From Nitratireductor aestuarii (GTDB taxonomy: Bacteria > Pseudomonadota > Alphaproteobacteria > Rhizobiales > Rhizobiaceae), in NCBI RefSeq assembly GCF_014641695.1, contig NZ_BMIF01000004.1, positions 1-64,000 on the forward strand: 64,000 nt of DNA, read 5' to 3'. The notes beneath the pieces were generated by a model. It was not told where the DNA came from. It did not search any database and saw nothing but the letters and a program-made list of their open reading frames with translations. This document shows positions 1 through 7,938 of this stretch, piece after piece. Made by a program: the position numbers and the translations under genes. Positions within the stretch are counted from its first letter, which is position 1; every line of letters begins with the position of its first letter.

Positions 1-1057
1 GCAGCTGCTGCATCTCGGGGAAGCCCGGCTTGAAGGTGGAAAGCTTCTGCTGATACTCCGCCTGCAGCTCGACGATGCTGGCGCGGATCTTCTGCAGCGG
101 CTCGCTGCCGATCACCTGCTCGATGCTGTCGCCGCGTCCGGCCTCGATCTGGCTGACAAGCACGTCGCTGTCGAGGCGGGCCTCGATCGCCTTGGAAAGT
201 GCCGCGTTGAGGGATTCGATGTTGGAGGCAATGAGCGACTTTTCATCGCCGGAGACCGAGATGCCGGATTGGCGGGCGTAGTCCACCAGCGCCTTCTCGG
301 ATTCCTGCAGGCGTTCCTTGACCTGGATCACCTGCTCCTGGATGAACTGGCGGGCAAGTTCCGAGGTCTGGCCGGTCTGGTCGACACGCTGGTCGATATA
401 GCTCTTTGCAATCTGGTTGCTGACGTCGCGGGCATATTCCGGCTTCTGGTCGCGGAACGAGATTGCGAGCAGGCTGGTGTTGGGCACCAGATTAACGGAC
501 ATGCCACCCAGCACGCGCCGGATGGCGAGATTCTCGCGAGCTTCGGGGCTCGGATCGGTCAGTTCCTGGCCGAGGTTCAGGCCGAAGGCGCGGTTCAGGA
601 TGTTGACCGGCGAGAAGTTCGGCGCCGGATAGAGGAAGTCAGGCTTGTCGGCAAGGCCCAGTTCATAGACCACGCGCTGCGCCAGCGCCCGGCTCATGAT
701 CTTCTCACGCGCCGTCTGGAAGGCGCGGACGTCGGAGGATTCGCTTACCACCTCCAGGTCCTGGAAGACGCGGGCCGATGGCGTCATGATCTCCAGCCGG
801 ACCTGCGACTGGTAGACCGGCGTCATCATGAAGGTGACGATCGTGCCGACCACCACCGCACAGGCGAGCAGGAAGGCAATCAGCCAGCGGTACTGGATGA
901 GCAGGAACAGCAGCTTCAGCGGATCAAACAGGCTCTCGCGCTCAGCCTCCGCATAGCCGTAAGGCTGGTAGTTGACCGGATCCACAAGTTGCCGGCTGCC
1001 CTCATACTGGGCGAGATATCTGTCGTTTGGCAGCGCGTCGCCGGGTCGATCCAACAT
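1..1057 (-). CDS. Wzz-domain polysaccharide co-polymerase / BY-kinase family protein (partial)
   Basis: An open frame on the minus strand runs from an ATG at 1057 to the window edge without a stop, so about 352 N-terminal residues are visible and the C terminus is missing. After a 50-residue cytoplasmic leader comes a membrane helix (about residues 52-77, with YRWLIAFLLACAVV), then a periplasmic Wzz-like domain (MTPVYQSQVRLEI) and a long region rich in Gln, Glu and Arg (residues 240-350) that should form the coiled coil of GumC/ExoP proteins. In this family the protein sets chain length and, when the C-terminal tyrosine kinase is present, controls export by autophosphorylation. The kinase part would lie beyond the window, so kinase activity is not shown here. 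The Wza-like and CpsB-like genes directly upstream support an exopolysaccharide export role. Confidence 0.85.
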   Translation of the reverse strand, partial: MLDRPGDALPNDRYLAQYEGSRQLVDPVNYQPYGYAEAERESLFDPLKLLFLLIQYRWLIAFLLACAVVVGTIVTFMMTPVYQSQVRLEIMTPSARVFQDLEVVSESSDVRAFQTAREKIMSRALAQRVVYELGLADKPDFLYPAPNFSPVNILNRAFGLNLGQELTDPSPEARENLAIRRVLGGMSVNLVPNTSLLAISFRDQKPEYARDVSNQIAKSYIDQRVDQTGQTSELARQFIQEQVIQVKERLQESEKALVDYARQSGISVSGDEKSLIASNIESLNAALSKAIEARLDSDVLVSQIEAGRGDSIEQVIGSEPLQKIRASIVELQAEYQQKLSTFKPGFPEMQQL

Positions 1058-1080
1058 TCAAACAGCCTTAAAGCATTCAA

Positions 1081-1848
1081 TCACGGAACAGTGGCAAGCC
1101 GGGCGCCGGTCGAAGCGACGCCCAAGACTTCCTTCAGATTCTGCAGTGCGACGCGCGAACTCGACGCGAAGACAACGACCACGTCACCGCCATAGACCGA
1201 GGGGCTCGGCCGTGCGCCCCGACGAATGTCGTCCACGTTGTAGTTGGCGACATATTTGGTGTCGCCCACCTGGCGGAAGACATAGACCTTGGCAGGATCC
1301 GCAACGGGGCTGAAGCCGCCGGCCAGCGCAATGGCGTCCAGCAGCGACGAGGACGTCGGCAGCGGGAAGACGCCGGCGCGCTTCACCTCGCCGTCAACCG
1401 TCACGCGACGGGCAGCCGATTCCTTGACCAGCACCGAAACGCTCGGCGACTGGAGATAATTGCGGCCGTAGGCGGCCTGGATGTCGAGCTGCAGCGCCTG
1501 CACCGACTTTCCGGCTGCCGGAACCTGGCCGATCAGCGGCAGATTGATGTTGCCCGCATCATCGACCTGCACGGTGCGCGACAGGTCCGGCACCTGGAAG
1601 ACCGAAACCTCGATGATGTCCGAGATGGAGACGGGCTGTGCCACGCCATTTGCCGCTGCAGGCGGAGGCGGAAGATCGGCCACGACGCGCAGCGTTGCAT
1701 CCCCCGCACCCGGCGCAAGGTTCGCCATGCCGGACGACGTGCCGCCTTCCGGCGTCATGACGCTGCTTGTCGAGCAACCCGCCAGAACAGCAAGGACGCA
1801 CGCCAGGACACCGGCAAACAGAACGTGGGATCTCAATAACTCACGCAT
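1081..1848 (-). CDS. Polysaccharide export lipoprotein, Wza/ExoF family
   Basis: 255 aa. The start is a hydrophobic signal ending in the lipobox L-A-G-C (Cys25), so the mature protein should be a lipoprotein. The segment QPVSISDIIEVSVFQVPDLS is a typical Poly_export (Wza PES) motif. It is followed by SLBB-like beta-grasp regions (DGEVKRAGVFPLP, then LLDAIALAGGF). It probably forms the outer-membrane/periplasmic channel working with the Wzz protein encoded 23 nt downstream. It is shorter than E. coli Wza (about 380 aa) and has fewer SLBB repeats, as is common in alphaproteobacteria. Its start overlaps the end of the phosphatase gene by 8 nt, which indicates translational coupling. Confidence 0.88.
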   Translation of the reverse strand: MRELLRSHVLFAGVLACVLAVLAGCSTSSVMTPEGGTSSGMANLAPGAGDATLRVVADLPPPPAAANGVAQPVSISDIIEVSVFQVPDLSRTVQVDDAGNINLPLIGQVPAAGKSVQALQLDIQAAYGRNYLQSPSVSVLVKESAARRVTVDGEVKRAGVFPLPTSSSLLDAIALAGGFSPVADPAKVYVFRQVGDTKYVANYNVDDIRRGARPSPSVYGGDVVVVFASSSRVALQNLKEVLGVASTGARLATVP

Positions 1849-2659
1849 TTTTTATCCACCCGACAAAGCGGCCAAGTCGTACCGATTTCGTGCGCGGCTT
1901 TCCAGCAACAGAAGCAGCACCCCCACCGTCACGAACAGCGACTTCCACAACCTCGTTCTTCAGAATTTGCGCGGGCTTGCGGATGACCAGCGTGTCGGCA
2001 AGCTGCGACCCATAACGTTCGGAGAGAAACTGGCGGGCCTTCGAGAGACCCGGCACGCGTCCATGATCGCCATGCGCATCGCTGGCGAGGATGTCAACCC
2101 GGCCCTCATCCAGCATGCGGAGCGCCAGTGTCTGCGCACGCGGACCAAACCCTCCCAGGACGGAGGAAGCGGTGATCTGCATCAGACAGCCAGCGCGGTT
2201 GACCCGGTCAATGATAGCGTAGTGCGAAGCTGCCCAGCTAAGGCGCTCCGGATGCGTCAGCACCGGCACGTAGCCTGCCTCGAGCAGGCGATGGACAAGC
2301 TTCTCGAAATTGGGGGGAACAACCTCATGCGGTGGTTCCAGCAGGAAGTATCTCGACCCATGCAAGGTCGGCACGACGCCGGCCTTGAGCTTCTCGACAA
2401 GATCCGGCGCGACGTGGACGTCAGCCCCCATGACGAGCTTCAGCCCGATTCCTTCTTCCGCCAGAGCCTTTTGGAAATCGTCAATCCGCTTCCTGATTCC
2501 CGACGCCTCATTGTTGTAGAGACCCGGCATGATGTGCGGCGTGCAGGCCATGATCCTCACCCCGTCGCGCACCGCAATACGGGCCATGGAGATGGCAGTA
2601 CGAAGATCCTTGGCACCGTCATCACATCCAGGGAGGATGTGGGAATGTAGATCGATCAT
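1841..2659 (-). CDS. CpsB/YwqE-type PHP-domain tyrosine phosphatase
   Basis: About 272 aa when started at the ATG at 2659 (MIDLHSHILPG), which matches the family's usual N terminus. An in-frame GTG at 2674 would add five residues. PHP-fold metal motifs are visible: DLHSHILPGCDDG at the N terminus, CTPH, LTHPER and ILASDAHGDH. Family members (CpsB of pneumococcus, YwqE of Bacillus) are Mn-dependent phosphotyrosine phosphatases that dephosphorylate BY-kinases controlling capsule assembly. The position just before the Wza and Wzz genes fits that role, with the Wzz/BY-kinase as the likely target. The activity itself is inferred from family and context. The C-terminal 30 residues are basic and not part of the fold. 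Confidence 0.85.
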   Translation of the reverse strand: MIDLHSHILPGCDDGAKDLRTAISMARIAVRDGVRIMACTPHIMPGLYNNEASGIRKRIDDFQKALAEEGIGLKLVMGADVHVAPDLVEKLKAGVVPTLHGSRYFLLEPPHEVVPPNFEKLVHRLLEAGYVPVLTHPERLSWAASHYAIIDRVNRAGCLMQITASSVLGGFGPRAQTLALRMLDEGRVDILASDAHGDHGRVPGLSKARQFLSERYGSQLADTLVIRKPAQILKNEVVEVAVRDGGGAASVAGKPRTKSVRLGRFVGWIKNA

Positions 2660-2766
2660 GCCTCTGGGACACACAGGTTGCGAAGCGCGCTCAACCTTCC
2701 ACCCTCTCCCGCTCCGCCTCCTGGAGACAGGCTTACACTTCCGAAATTCCCGTCCAGATACTGGAC

Positions 2767-2798
2767 CAGGCTGGCCTCGAATTGTCGATGCCAGCCTG
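2767..2798 (-). terminator. Stem-loop after the FecR-like gene
   Basis: Inverted repeat CAGGCTGGC / GCCAGCCTG (9 bp) with an inner TCGA/TCGA pairing. It lies 33 nt downstream of the stop codon of the FecR-like gene and upstream of the cpsB start. There is no T-run after it on the minus strand, so a Rho-independent terminator is uncertain. It may instead be a processing or attenuation hairpin. Confidence 0.4.
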
Positions 2799-2831
2799 TG
2801 TTATCTGACAAGTTCAGACGTCTTGAAAACC

Positions 2832-3362
2832 TCACGGACTGGCCGGAGCATCTTCCTTCTGCGTCGCGACCGAGATCACCGCTGAGGTGAGGCCTGTTCC
2901 CGCTGCAATACCCATGACAACGGGATTGTTCGGGCTGGCACCAGCAAGAGCCTCATTGCCGGGAGCCCCCGTCGGCGCGGTCTCATTTACCGCCACGCAC
3001 AGGGACTGGTTCGCAGCCACCAGGTTTGCAGCAGCCTGAGCGCCCAGGCTAACGGAACAACCACCAACGGACAGGGAAGCAGAGCCACCTGCACCCGTTT
3101 CAATCTGCGACCCGAGGGAAAGAGGCGTACCAGCAGAAGCCGGGACCCAGCCGTTTGGACCGAGTACGTTTACCGAACCTGAAACAGCTGTGAGCTGCCC
3201 GATCACCTGACCCGCAGGCAGACTCGCCAGCGACACGGAGCAACCGCATTCCTGTGCGTAAGCCGCACCTGCGCCGCTGCCAGCAACAAGAAGGAAACCA
3301 ATGGCCACACGCGCGCCAAGCGCACCTGCGATTTTCGGTACAGACCTGGAATAGATAGTCAT
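2832..3362 (-). CDS. Secreted FecR-like domain protein of the exopolysaccharide locus
   Basis: 176 aa from the ATG at 3362, chosen because AAGGG lies 5 nt upstream; an ATG 30 nt further upstream has no such site. The N terminus is a signal peptide (hydrophobic run ending GAAYAQ-E). The mature part starts with the Cys-containing segment ECGCSVSL. Next comes a region resembling a FecR-type fold (GQLTAVSGSVNVLG, then PLSLGSQIETGAGGSASL). A second GGCSVSL motif and a late Cys follow. The C terminus (about residues 150-176) is Gly/Ala-rich and could be a weak membrane segment. The function is unknown. Its position between the polymer-export genes and the sugar-nucleotide genes suggests a periplasmic or surface role in polysaccharide handling, which is inference. 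Confidence 0.7.
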   Translation of the reverse strand: MTIYSRSVPKIAGALGARVAIGFLLVAGSGAGAAYAQECGCSVSLASLPAGQVIGQLTAVSGSVNVLGPNGWVPASAGTPLSLGSQIETGAGGSASLSVGGCSVSLGAQAAANLVAANQSLCVAVNETAPTGAPGNEALAGASPNNPVVMGIAAGTGLTSAVISVATQKEDAPASP

Positions 3363-3419
3363 CGAGCCCTTGTCCTGATCAGAGATTATCATGTTTCATA
3401 TACAATCGAGACAGATGGT

Positions 3420-3465
3420 GCAACCGGTGTTTACTCGCAGCACAACTTGCGAATACAGCGGTTGC
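3420..3465. repeat. Nested inverted repeats in the intergenic region 3363-3523
   Basis: GCAACCG (3420-3426) pairs with CGGTTGC (3459-3465). Inside this, TCGCA (3435-3439) pairs with TGCGA (3448-3452), and the two symmetry centres lie within about 1 nt of each other. The site is AT-richer than its surroundings and sits between the nucleotide-sugar dehydrogenase stop and the FecR-like start. It could be an operator for the FecR-like gene or a hairpin after the dehydrogenase; the sequence does not decide. Confidence 0.4.
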
Positions 3466-3523
3466 AAAAACGTCTCGTTTTAGAACATATAACCAGATTT
3501 CAAGGCTTAGCACGAAATATAGT

Positions 3524-4879
3524 TTACGCCTTAACTATCTTCTCCGAACGATATCCGCGCTTGCCGAATGCATTGCGCGTATCGACGATCAGACGGGCAT
3601 TCTCATGGAGCGTTCCATAGTCGATATTGTCATGATCGGTCGCCAGAAGAATGGCGTCGTAGGAGCGGATCACCTCCGGCGTCAGCTCAACGGAACGACG
3701 TCCCGCCAGCTCAGCGTGCTCACGGGTACGCGGCACTTCTGCAACATAGGGATCATGGTAGTCCGTGTGCGTGCCACGCTTCTCAAGCAGTTCAAGCAGG
3801 ACGAGCGACGGGCTTTCGCGGATGTCGGATACGTTCTTCTTGTAGGCGAGGCCGACGAGCAGGACCTTCGCGGAACCGAGCGACTTCGACAGCTGCTGGT
3901 CGAGCGCACGCTCGAGACCGGAGATCACATAGCGCGGCATGGCCACGTTGATCTCGCCTGCAAGTTCGATGAAGCGGGTCGTCAGGCCATACTCACGCGA
4001 CTTCCAGGTCAGATAGAACGGGTCAATCGGGATGCAGTGGCCACCGAGGCCCGGACCGGGATAGAATGGCATGTAGCCGAAAGGCTTTGATGCCGCCGCA
4101 TCGACCACTTCCCAGACGTCGATGCCCATCGCGTCGTAGATGACCTTCAACTCGTTCACCAGCGCGATGTTGACGGCGCGGAAGATGTTTTCCGTGATCT
4201 TCACCGCCTCTGCCGTTGCCGGAGATGAGACGACAACCACGCGCTCGATGACCGCGCTATAGAAGGCTTCCGCCAGCGCCGATGCGGCAGGTCCCTCGCC
4301 TGCCACGACCTTCGGGATCGTCGTCGTGACAAAACTGGCATTGCCCGGATCTTCGCGCTCCGGCGAGAATGCGAGGAAGAAATCGCGTCCGCTGCGCAGG
4401 CCAGTCGCTTCGAGGATCGGCTTCACGACTTCCTCGGTCGTGCCCGGGTAGGTCGTCGATTCAAGAACGATCAGCTGACCTTCGCGCAGGTGCTCGGCGA
4501 TCATACGCGCAGTCGCCTCAACGTAGCTCAGGTCAGGCTCGCGCTGCTTCGACAGAGGCGTGGGAACGCAGATGATGATCACGTCGCACTTTGCCAGTTC
4601 CGAAGCATCGCAGGTGGCGCGGAATTTCTCCTGCGCGACCAATTCGGAAAGACGTTCAGACGGGACGGCTTCGATGTAGGAGGAACCTGCGTTCAACCGC
4701 TCGACCTTGGCCGGGTCGATGTCAAAACCGATGGTCTTGAAGCCGGCGCGACCGATCGCGGCTGCGAGTGGCAGGCCCACATAGCCAAGGCCGATGATGC
4801 CTCCAATGGCCTGCTGGGTCTCGATTTTCTGGGCCACCATTCCTTGAAGACTGGTCGTTCCCGAATCGATCTGGTTCAT
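3524..4879 (-). CDS. Nucleotide-sugar dehydrogenase (UDP-GlcNAc/ManNAc-type)
   Basis: 451 aa from the ATG at 4879; an upstream in-frame ATG at 4933 lacks a ribosome site. The N-terminal Rossmann motif GLGYVGLP is at residues 30-37. The central region has ITENIFRAVNIALVNELK. The active-site motif GGHCIPIDP (Cys282) is followed by a C-terminal UDP-binding domain. The segment FSPEREDPGN is typical of the WbpA/WecC group, which oxidises UDP-GlcNAc or UDP-ManNAc to the uronic acid, rather than of UDP-glucose dehydrogenases. The neighbouring UDP-GlcNAc 2-epimerase gene makes a ManNAc-uronate pathway possible. Exact substrate specificity is not shown. The enzyme should be cytosolic and NAD-dependent and supply precursors for the polymer exported by the genes downstream. 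Confidence 0.88.
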   Translation of the reverse strand: MNQIDSGTTSLQGMVAQKIETQQAIGGIIGLGYVGLPLAAAIGRAGFKTIGFDIDPAKVERLNAGSSYIEAVPSERLSELVAQEKFRATCDASELAKCDVIIICVPTPLSKQREPDLSYVEATARMIAEHLREGQLIVLESTTYPGTTEEVVKPILEATGLRSGRDFFLAFSPEREDPGNASFVTTTIPKVVAGEGPAASALAEAFYSAVIERVVVVSSPATAEAVKITENIFRAVNIALVNELKVIYDAMGIDVWEVVDAAASKPFGYMPFYPGPGLGGHCIPIDPFYLTWKSREYGLTTRFIELAGEINVAMPRYVISGLERALDQQLSKSLGSAKVLLVGLAYKKNVSDIRESPSLVLLELLEKRGTHTDYHDPYVAEVPRTREHAELAGRRSVELTPEVIRSYDAILLATDHDNIDYGTLHENARLIVDTRNAFGKRGYRSEKIVKA

Positions 4880-5092
4880 ATGAGCCCCATTGTTTGAATG
4901 TGTGGTTTCAGATGTTTCAATGATCTGAAGCATCCGGTTGGGCAGATGCGTTCAGTCATATTTGATGGAAGCCCCGAGGCTGTTCTGGCCCAGGTCTGCG
5001 GCCATTTTGCGATCATGCTTCAATAAGGAGAGGTCATCCTTTAGGACGAACCTCAGCCGCGTCTGAGCCGATGCTTGAAGCCGTTCAGGGGG

Positions 5093-6205
5093 TTACTTGA
5101 CGAGCAGGCCTTCCAGAGCTTCGACGATGCGCTCGCCGGTCCGGCCATCCCATTTCTCCGGGATGCTGCCTTTTTTCCAGCTGCCGGCAAAGAGCCGCTC
5201 CAGAGCTGGCGCAAGAGCTGCGGGATCCGTCCCCAGAAGCTCGTTGGTGCCAACTGTCACAGTCTCAGGACGCTCGGTGTTGTCGCGGAGCGTCATGCAG
5301 GGCACGCCCATCACGGTCGTCTCTTCGGTGATGCCGCCAGAATCCGTGATCACAGCCTTGGCATGGCGTACCAGGTAGTTGAACTCGAGATAGGGCTGCG
5401 GATCAACGAAATGGAAGCTGTCGGGCAAGCCGGGCAGTTCCTTCAGCGTCTTGGCCGTGCGCGGATGCACAGGGAACACGATCGGCAGGCCGCGTGCGCC
5501 CTCTCCGATGGAATGCAACAGGCCCTCGAACGATGCCACCGCATCCACGTTCGACGGCCGGTGCAGCGTAACCACGAAATAGCCGCCTGCGGTGAGACCC
5601 AGTTCATCCCAGAAGGACGGTGCGCGCAGCCGCTCCATGTTGGCGAGCAGCGTGTCGATCATCGTGTTGCCGACGAAGAAGATGCGTTCTTGCTCGACGC
5701 CGCTGCGCCGCAGGTTTTCGTTGGCCGTATCGCTGGTCGTGAAGAACCAGTTGGTGATGGAGTCCGTCACCATGCGGTTGATCTCTTCCGGCATGCCCCA
5801 GTCGCCTGAGCGAATACCGGCCTCCACATGCGCCACCGGGATTTTCAGCTTCTGGGCGGCAATCGAGCAGGCCATGGTGGACGTGACATCGCCAACCACG
5901 AGGCAGAGCTGGCCTGGTGCTTCCAGCAGAAGCTTTTCGTAGCGCACCATGATCGCCGCCGTCTGCTCGGCCTGGGTACCGGAGCCCGCTTCGAGATTGA
6001 CGTCGGGTGCCGGAATGCCAAGCTGGTCGAAAAACTCGCCCGACATGCGCGCATCGTAGTGCTGGCCCGTGTGCACCAGCCGGTAGCGCAGACGCCCGCC
6101 CTCTGCCTTGCGCTTTTCCAGCGCGTGGATGATCGGCGCGATCTTCATGAAGTTCGGCCGCGCACCGGCGATGATGTCGATCAATGGCTCCGGCGTGGTC
6201 TTCAT
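5093..6205 (-). CDS. wecB: UDP-N-acetylglucosamine 2-epimerase (non-hydrolysing)
   Basis: 370 aa from the ATG at 6205 (MKTTPEPLIDIIAGARPNF). GGAGAG lies 12 nt upstream, and a longer frame to 6301 has no conserved extension. Family landmarks are IAGARPNFMKIAPI, HTGQHYD, VVGDVTSTMAC, HVEAGIRSGD, PEEINRM, the catalytic region VTLHRPSNVD, and the C-terminal VITDSGGITEE and NTERPETV. It converts UDP-GlcNAc to UDP-ManNAc in the cytosol. It lies 213 nt upstream of the nucleotide-sugar dehydrogenase in the same orientation, so the two may give UDP-ManNAc uronate. The intervening 4880-5092 has no gene that I can support. Confidence 0.9.
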   Translation of the reverse strand: MKTTPEPLIDIIAGARPNFMKIAPIIHALEKRKAEGGRLRYRLVHTGQHYDARMSGEFFDQLGIPAPDVNLEAGSGTQAEQTAAIMVRYEKLLLEAPGQLCLVVGDVTSTMACSIAAQKLKIPVAHVEAGIRSGDWGMPEEINRMVTDSITNWFFTTSDTANENLRRSGVEQERIFFVGNTMIDTLLANMERLRAPSFWDELGLTAGGYFVVTLHRPSNVDAVASFEGLLHSIGEGARGLPIVFPVHPRTAKTLKELPGLPDSFHFVDPQPYLEFNYLVRHAKAVITDSGGITEETTVMGVPCMTLRDNTERPETVTVGTNELLGTDPAALAPALERLFAGSWKKGSIPEKWDGRTGERIVEALEGLLVK

Positions 6206-6349
6206 ACGCTTGTACTCTCCGCGAACTTGCGTTGTTCGCCTCACTTCCAAAGGCTCATCCAATGGAATCGGCGCAGCCCCACCCTTCAGGACGACCTGCA
6301 CGAAAGTTTCGGCACAATTATGCCGCTGGCGTTGTTTGCCACAGTAAGA

Positions 6350-6622
6350 TCAGGGGCAATTGTTTCGCGTTGCAAGCTCTAAGGGTGGCTGAGCAGGGCG
6401 TAGTCGCCCGCGGCTGCTCAGCCAGATCATCGCCAAAGGCAGGAAGACCGTCACCGCGGTATCGAGAAGCGAAGACGGCAATATATCAAGAAAGGCCCTG
6501 CCCTTCACCAGATAGTCGTTCACTTCATTCACGAGCTGGATAGCAAGGACCGCTCCAAACGCTATCCAGGGCGAGCGTAGGATGAGCAGCCCCAGCACGT
6601 AGATCAGGAATCCGATGATCAC
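6350..6622 (-). CDS. Small VanZ-like membrane protein
   Basis: The first usable start is a GTG at 6622, giving 90 aa with hydrophobic segments at about residues 2-18, 20-33 and 54-69. The spacing of residues in HVIIGFLIYVLG, QLVNEVNDYLVKGR and LDTAVTVFLPL recalls VanZ-like small membrane proteins. The assignment is tentative and the function unknown. The frame stays open upstream to a stop at 6797-6799, and the residues just before the GTG (including WEPLLHV) look like part of the first membrane helix. The true protein may therefore be longer and use a rare start codon such as ATT, or the 5' end may carry a frameshift. Confidence 0.45.
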   Translation of the reverse strand: MIIGFLIYVLGLLILRSPWIAFGAVLAIQLVNEVNDYLVKGRAFLDILPSSLLDTAVTVFLPLAMIWLSSRGRLRPAQPPLELATRNNCP

Positions 6623-6966
6623 GTGCAGCAGCGGTTCCCATACACCAGTGTGAGAGACGATGGCTGCCTTGATATCGTAGATTTCCTGAATGGGTCTATC
6701 TCGCCCGCAAAGGACGTCCTCTTGTTCGAAACGCTGCTGTGATTCGATACACGGTAGCAGAAGAATGCCACGCCCTTCCCTAGCGACGTGCGTATATTAA
6801 ACGGAAGCGCGCGGCAACAAAGAGGCATACGTCAGGAGCATCGGCTCTGCTGGGGCGGCGCGCAATTCAGCAGCCTGGAGCGCTTCCTGGGCCGATCGGA
6901 GTTAAGGACGGAACCCTCTTCCGCAACAGGCATTCCCCACGGGAAGACCTTGCGTGGAGAGCAAAG
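6623..6966. other. Intergenic region between divergent small genes
   Basis: About 340 nt separate the VanZ-like gene (minus) and the 53-aa gene (plus). Apart from the possible 5' extension of the VanZ-like frame (up to 6796) I see no gene, tRNA or repeat here. It must contain both promoters. Confidence 0.4.
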
Positions 6967-7128
6967 ATGATTGCGGATTACCTGTGGCTACTCACCCTGG
7001 TAGGTGGAGCTGTTCTTCTGGGGCTCTTGATGGTGCTTGGCATATCCCGCCAGCGCAGACTGAGCCGATCAGAAAAGGCTGCACAGGATGCCAAGGTGCG
7101 GCAGATGTACGACAGACAGGAGCCCTGA
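6967..7128 (+). CDS. Small single-pass membrane protein, 53 aa
   Basis: ATG at 6967 is preceded by GGAGAGCAAAG, a good ribosome site. The product has one strongly hydrophobic segment (residues 6-26, WLLTLVGGAVLLGLLMVLGI). It is followed by a basic cytoplasmic tail with RQRRLSRSEKAA and a final QMYDRQEP. This layout, a helix plus a short charged tail ending near a MYxR-type motif, is seen in small conserved hypothetical proteins of rhizobia. I cannot name a function. The ribosome site, sensible codon use and helix-plus-tail organisation support a real gene. Confidence 0.6.
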   Translation: MIADYLWLLTLVGGAVLLGLLMVLGISRQRRLSRSEKAAQDAKVRQMYDRQEP

Positions 7129-7275
7129 GGCGCCTGAGTATCTTCAGAATCGCATCCACCCAGCGTCGGCGGTCAGTTAGCTGACCAAGACGGGCATGGG
7201 TCCGCCCTGGTTCGCAGCGGACAGAGCGGTCGTTCCGTCAGTGACGTTCGACCTCTCCATCCATGGTTTCGTGCC

Positions 7276-7302
7276 GCCGCCAGATGTTCCCATCTGGCGG
7301 TG
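7276..7302 (-). terminator. Stem-loop after mucR
   Basis: Perfect 10-bp stem CCGCCAGATG / CATCTGGCGG with loop TTCC, placed 9 nt downstream of the mucR stop codon on the minus strand. No T-run follows, so it may be a terminator of weak type or an mRNA 3'-end stabiliser. Confidence 0.5.
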
Positions 7303-7309
7303 CAATGCC

Positions 7310-7780
7310 TTAGCTGGCAGACTTTTTTGGGCGGCCGCGACGGGCCGGCGCCGGTGCAGCCTCGTCCTGCGCAGCTGAGGCAGCAGGCTTGCGGCCAAGG
7401 CCCATCTGCTTGGCAAGATCCGAGCGCGACTGAGCGTAAGCAGGCGCAACCATCGGATAGTCTGCAGGAAGGTTCCACTTCTTGCGATACTCTTCCGGCG
7501 TCATGCCATGGCTGGTCAGGTGGCGCTTCAGCGACTTGAACTTCTTACCGTCTTCAAGGCAGATGATGTAGTCGTTGAAGACCGAGCGCTTTGGATTTAC
7601 TGCCGGCTTCTGCGGTTCAACCTGTTCTGCAACTTCTGCTGTGCCCACATTGCTCAGCGAGTTGTGAACCAGACTGATCAGACCAGACAGCTCGGACAGG
7701 GGAACGGGATTGTTGGCAACATAAGCAGAAACAATATCTGCCGTTAGAACCACTATGTCGTCGTTGGTATTATTGGTCAT
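7310..7780 (-). CDS. mucR: MucR/Ros family transcriptional regulator
   Basis: 156 aa. The conserved DNA-binding core is present: [18 protein letters not shown], then [20 protein letters not shown], then [16 protein letters not shown], with a basic tail ending [10 protein letters not shown]. The zinc-finger position has C-L-E-D instead of Ros C-x2-C, the variant found in many rhizobial MucR proteins. MucR proteins are H-NS-like zinc-finger regulators that bind AT-rich DNA, and they control exopolysaccharide, motility and symbiosis or virulence genes. The exopolysaccharide block at 1-6205 is a plausible local target (inference). The start has GGAG 7 nt upstream. The AT-rich stretch at 7800-7880 in its promoter fits known autoregulation in the family. 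Confidence 0.92.
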   Translation of the reverse strand: MTNNTNDDIVVLTADIVSAYVANNPVPLSELSGLISLVHNSLSNVGTAEVAEQVEPQKPAVNPKRSVFNDYIICLEDGKKFKSLKRHLTSHGMTPEEYRKKWNLPADYPMVAPAYAQSRSDLAKQMGLGRKPAASAAQDEAAPAPARRGRPKKSAS

Positions 7781-7938
7781 GTATTACTCCGGGGCCCAAT
7801 CACGGCATTGCAATTAGTCCAGCTTGACGCCGATTGCAAATGTGTAAAGTAGCAAATCATCTAATAGTTAAACAGATCTGTGAAATACTGCCCTCCAAAA
7901 GGGCTCCAAACACCTCGTTGAGATAATCTGTCGCATCT

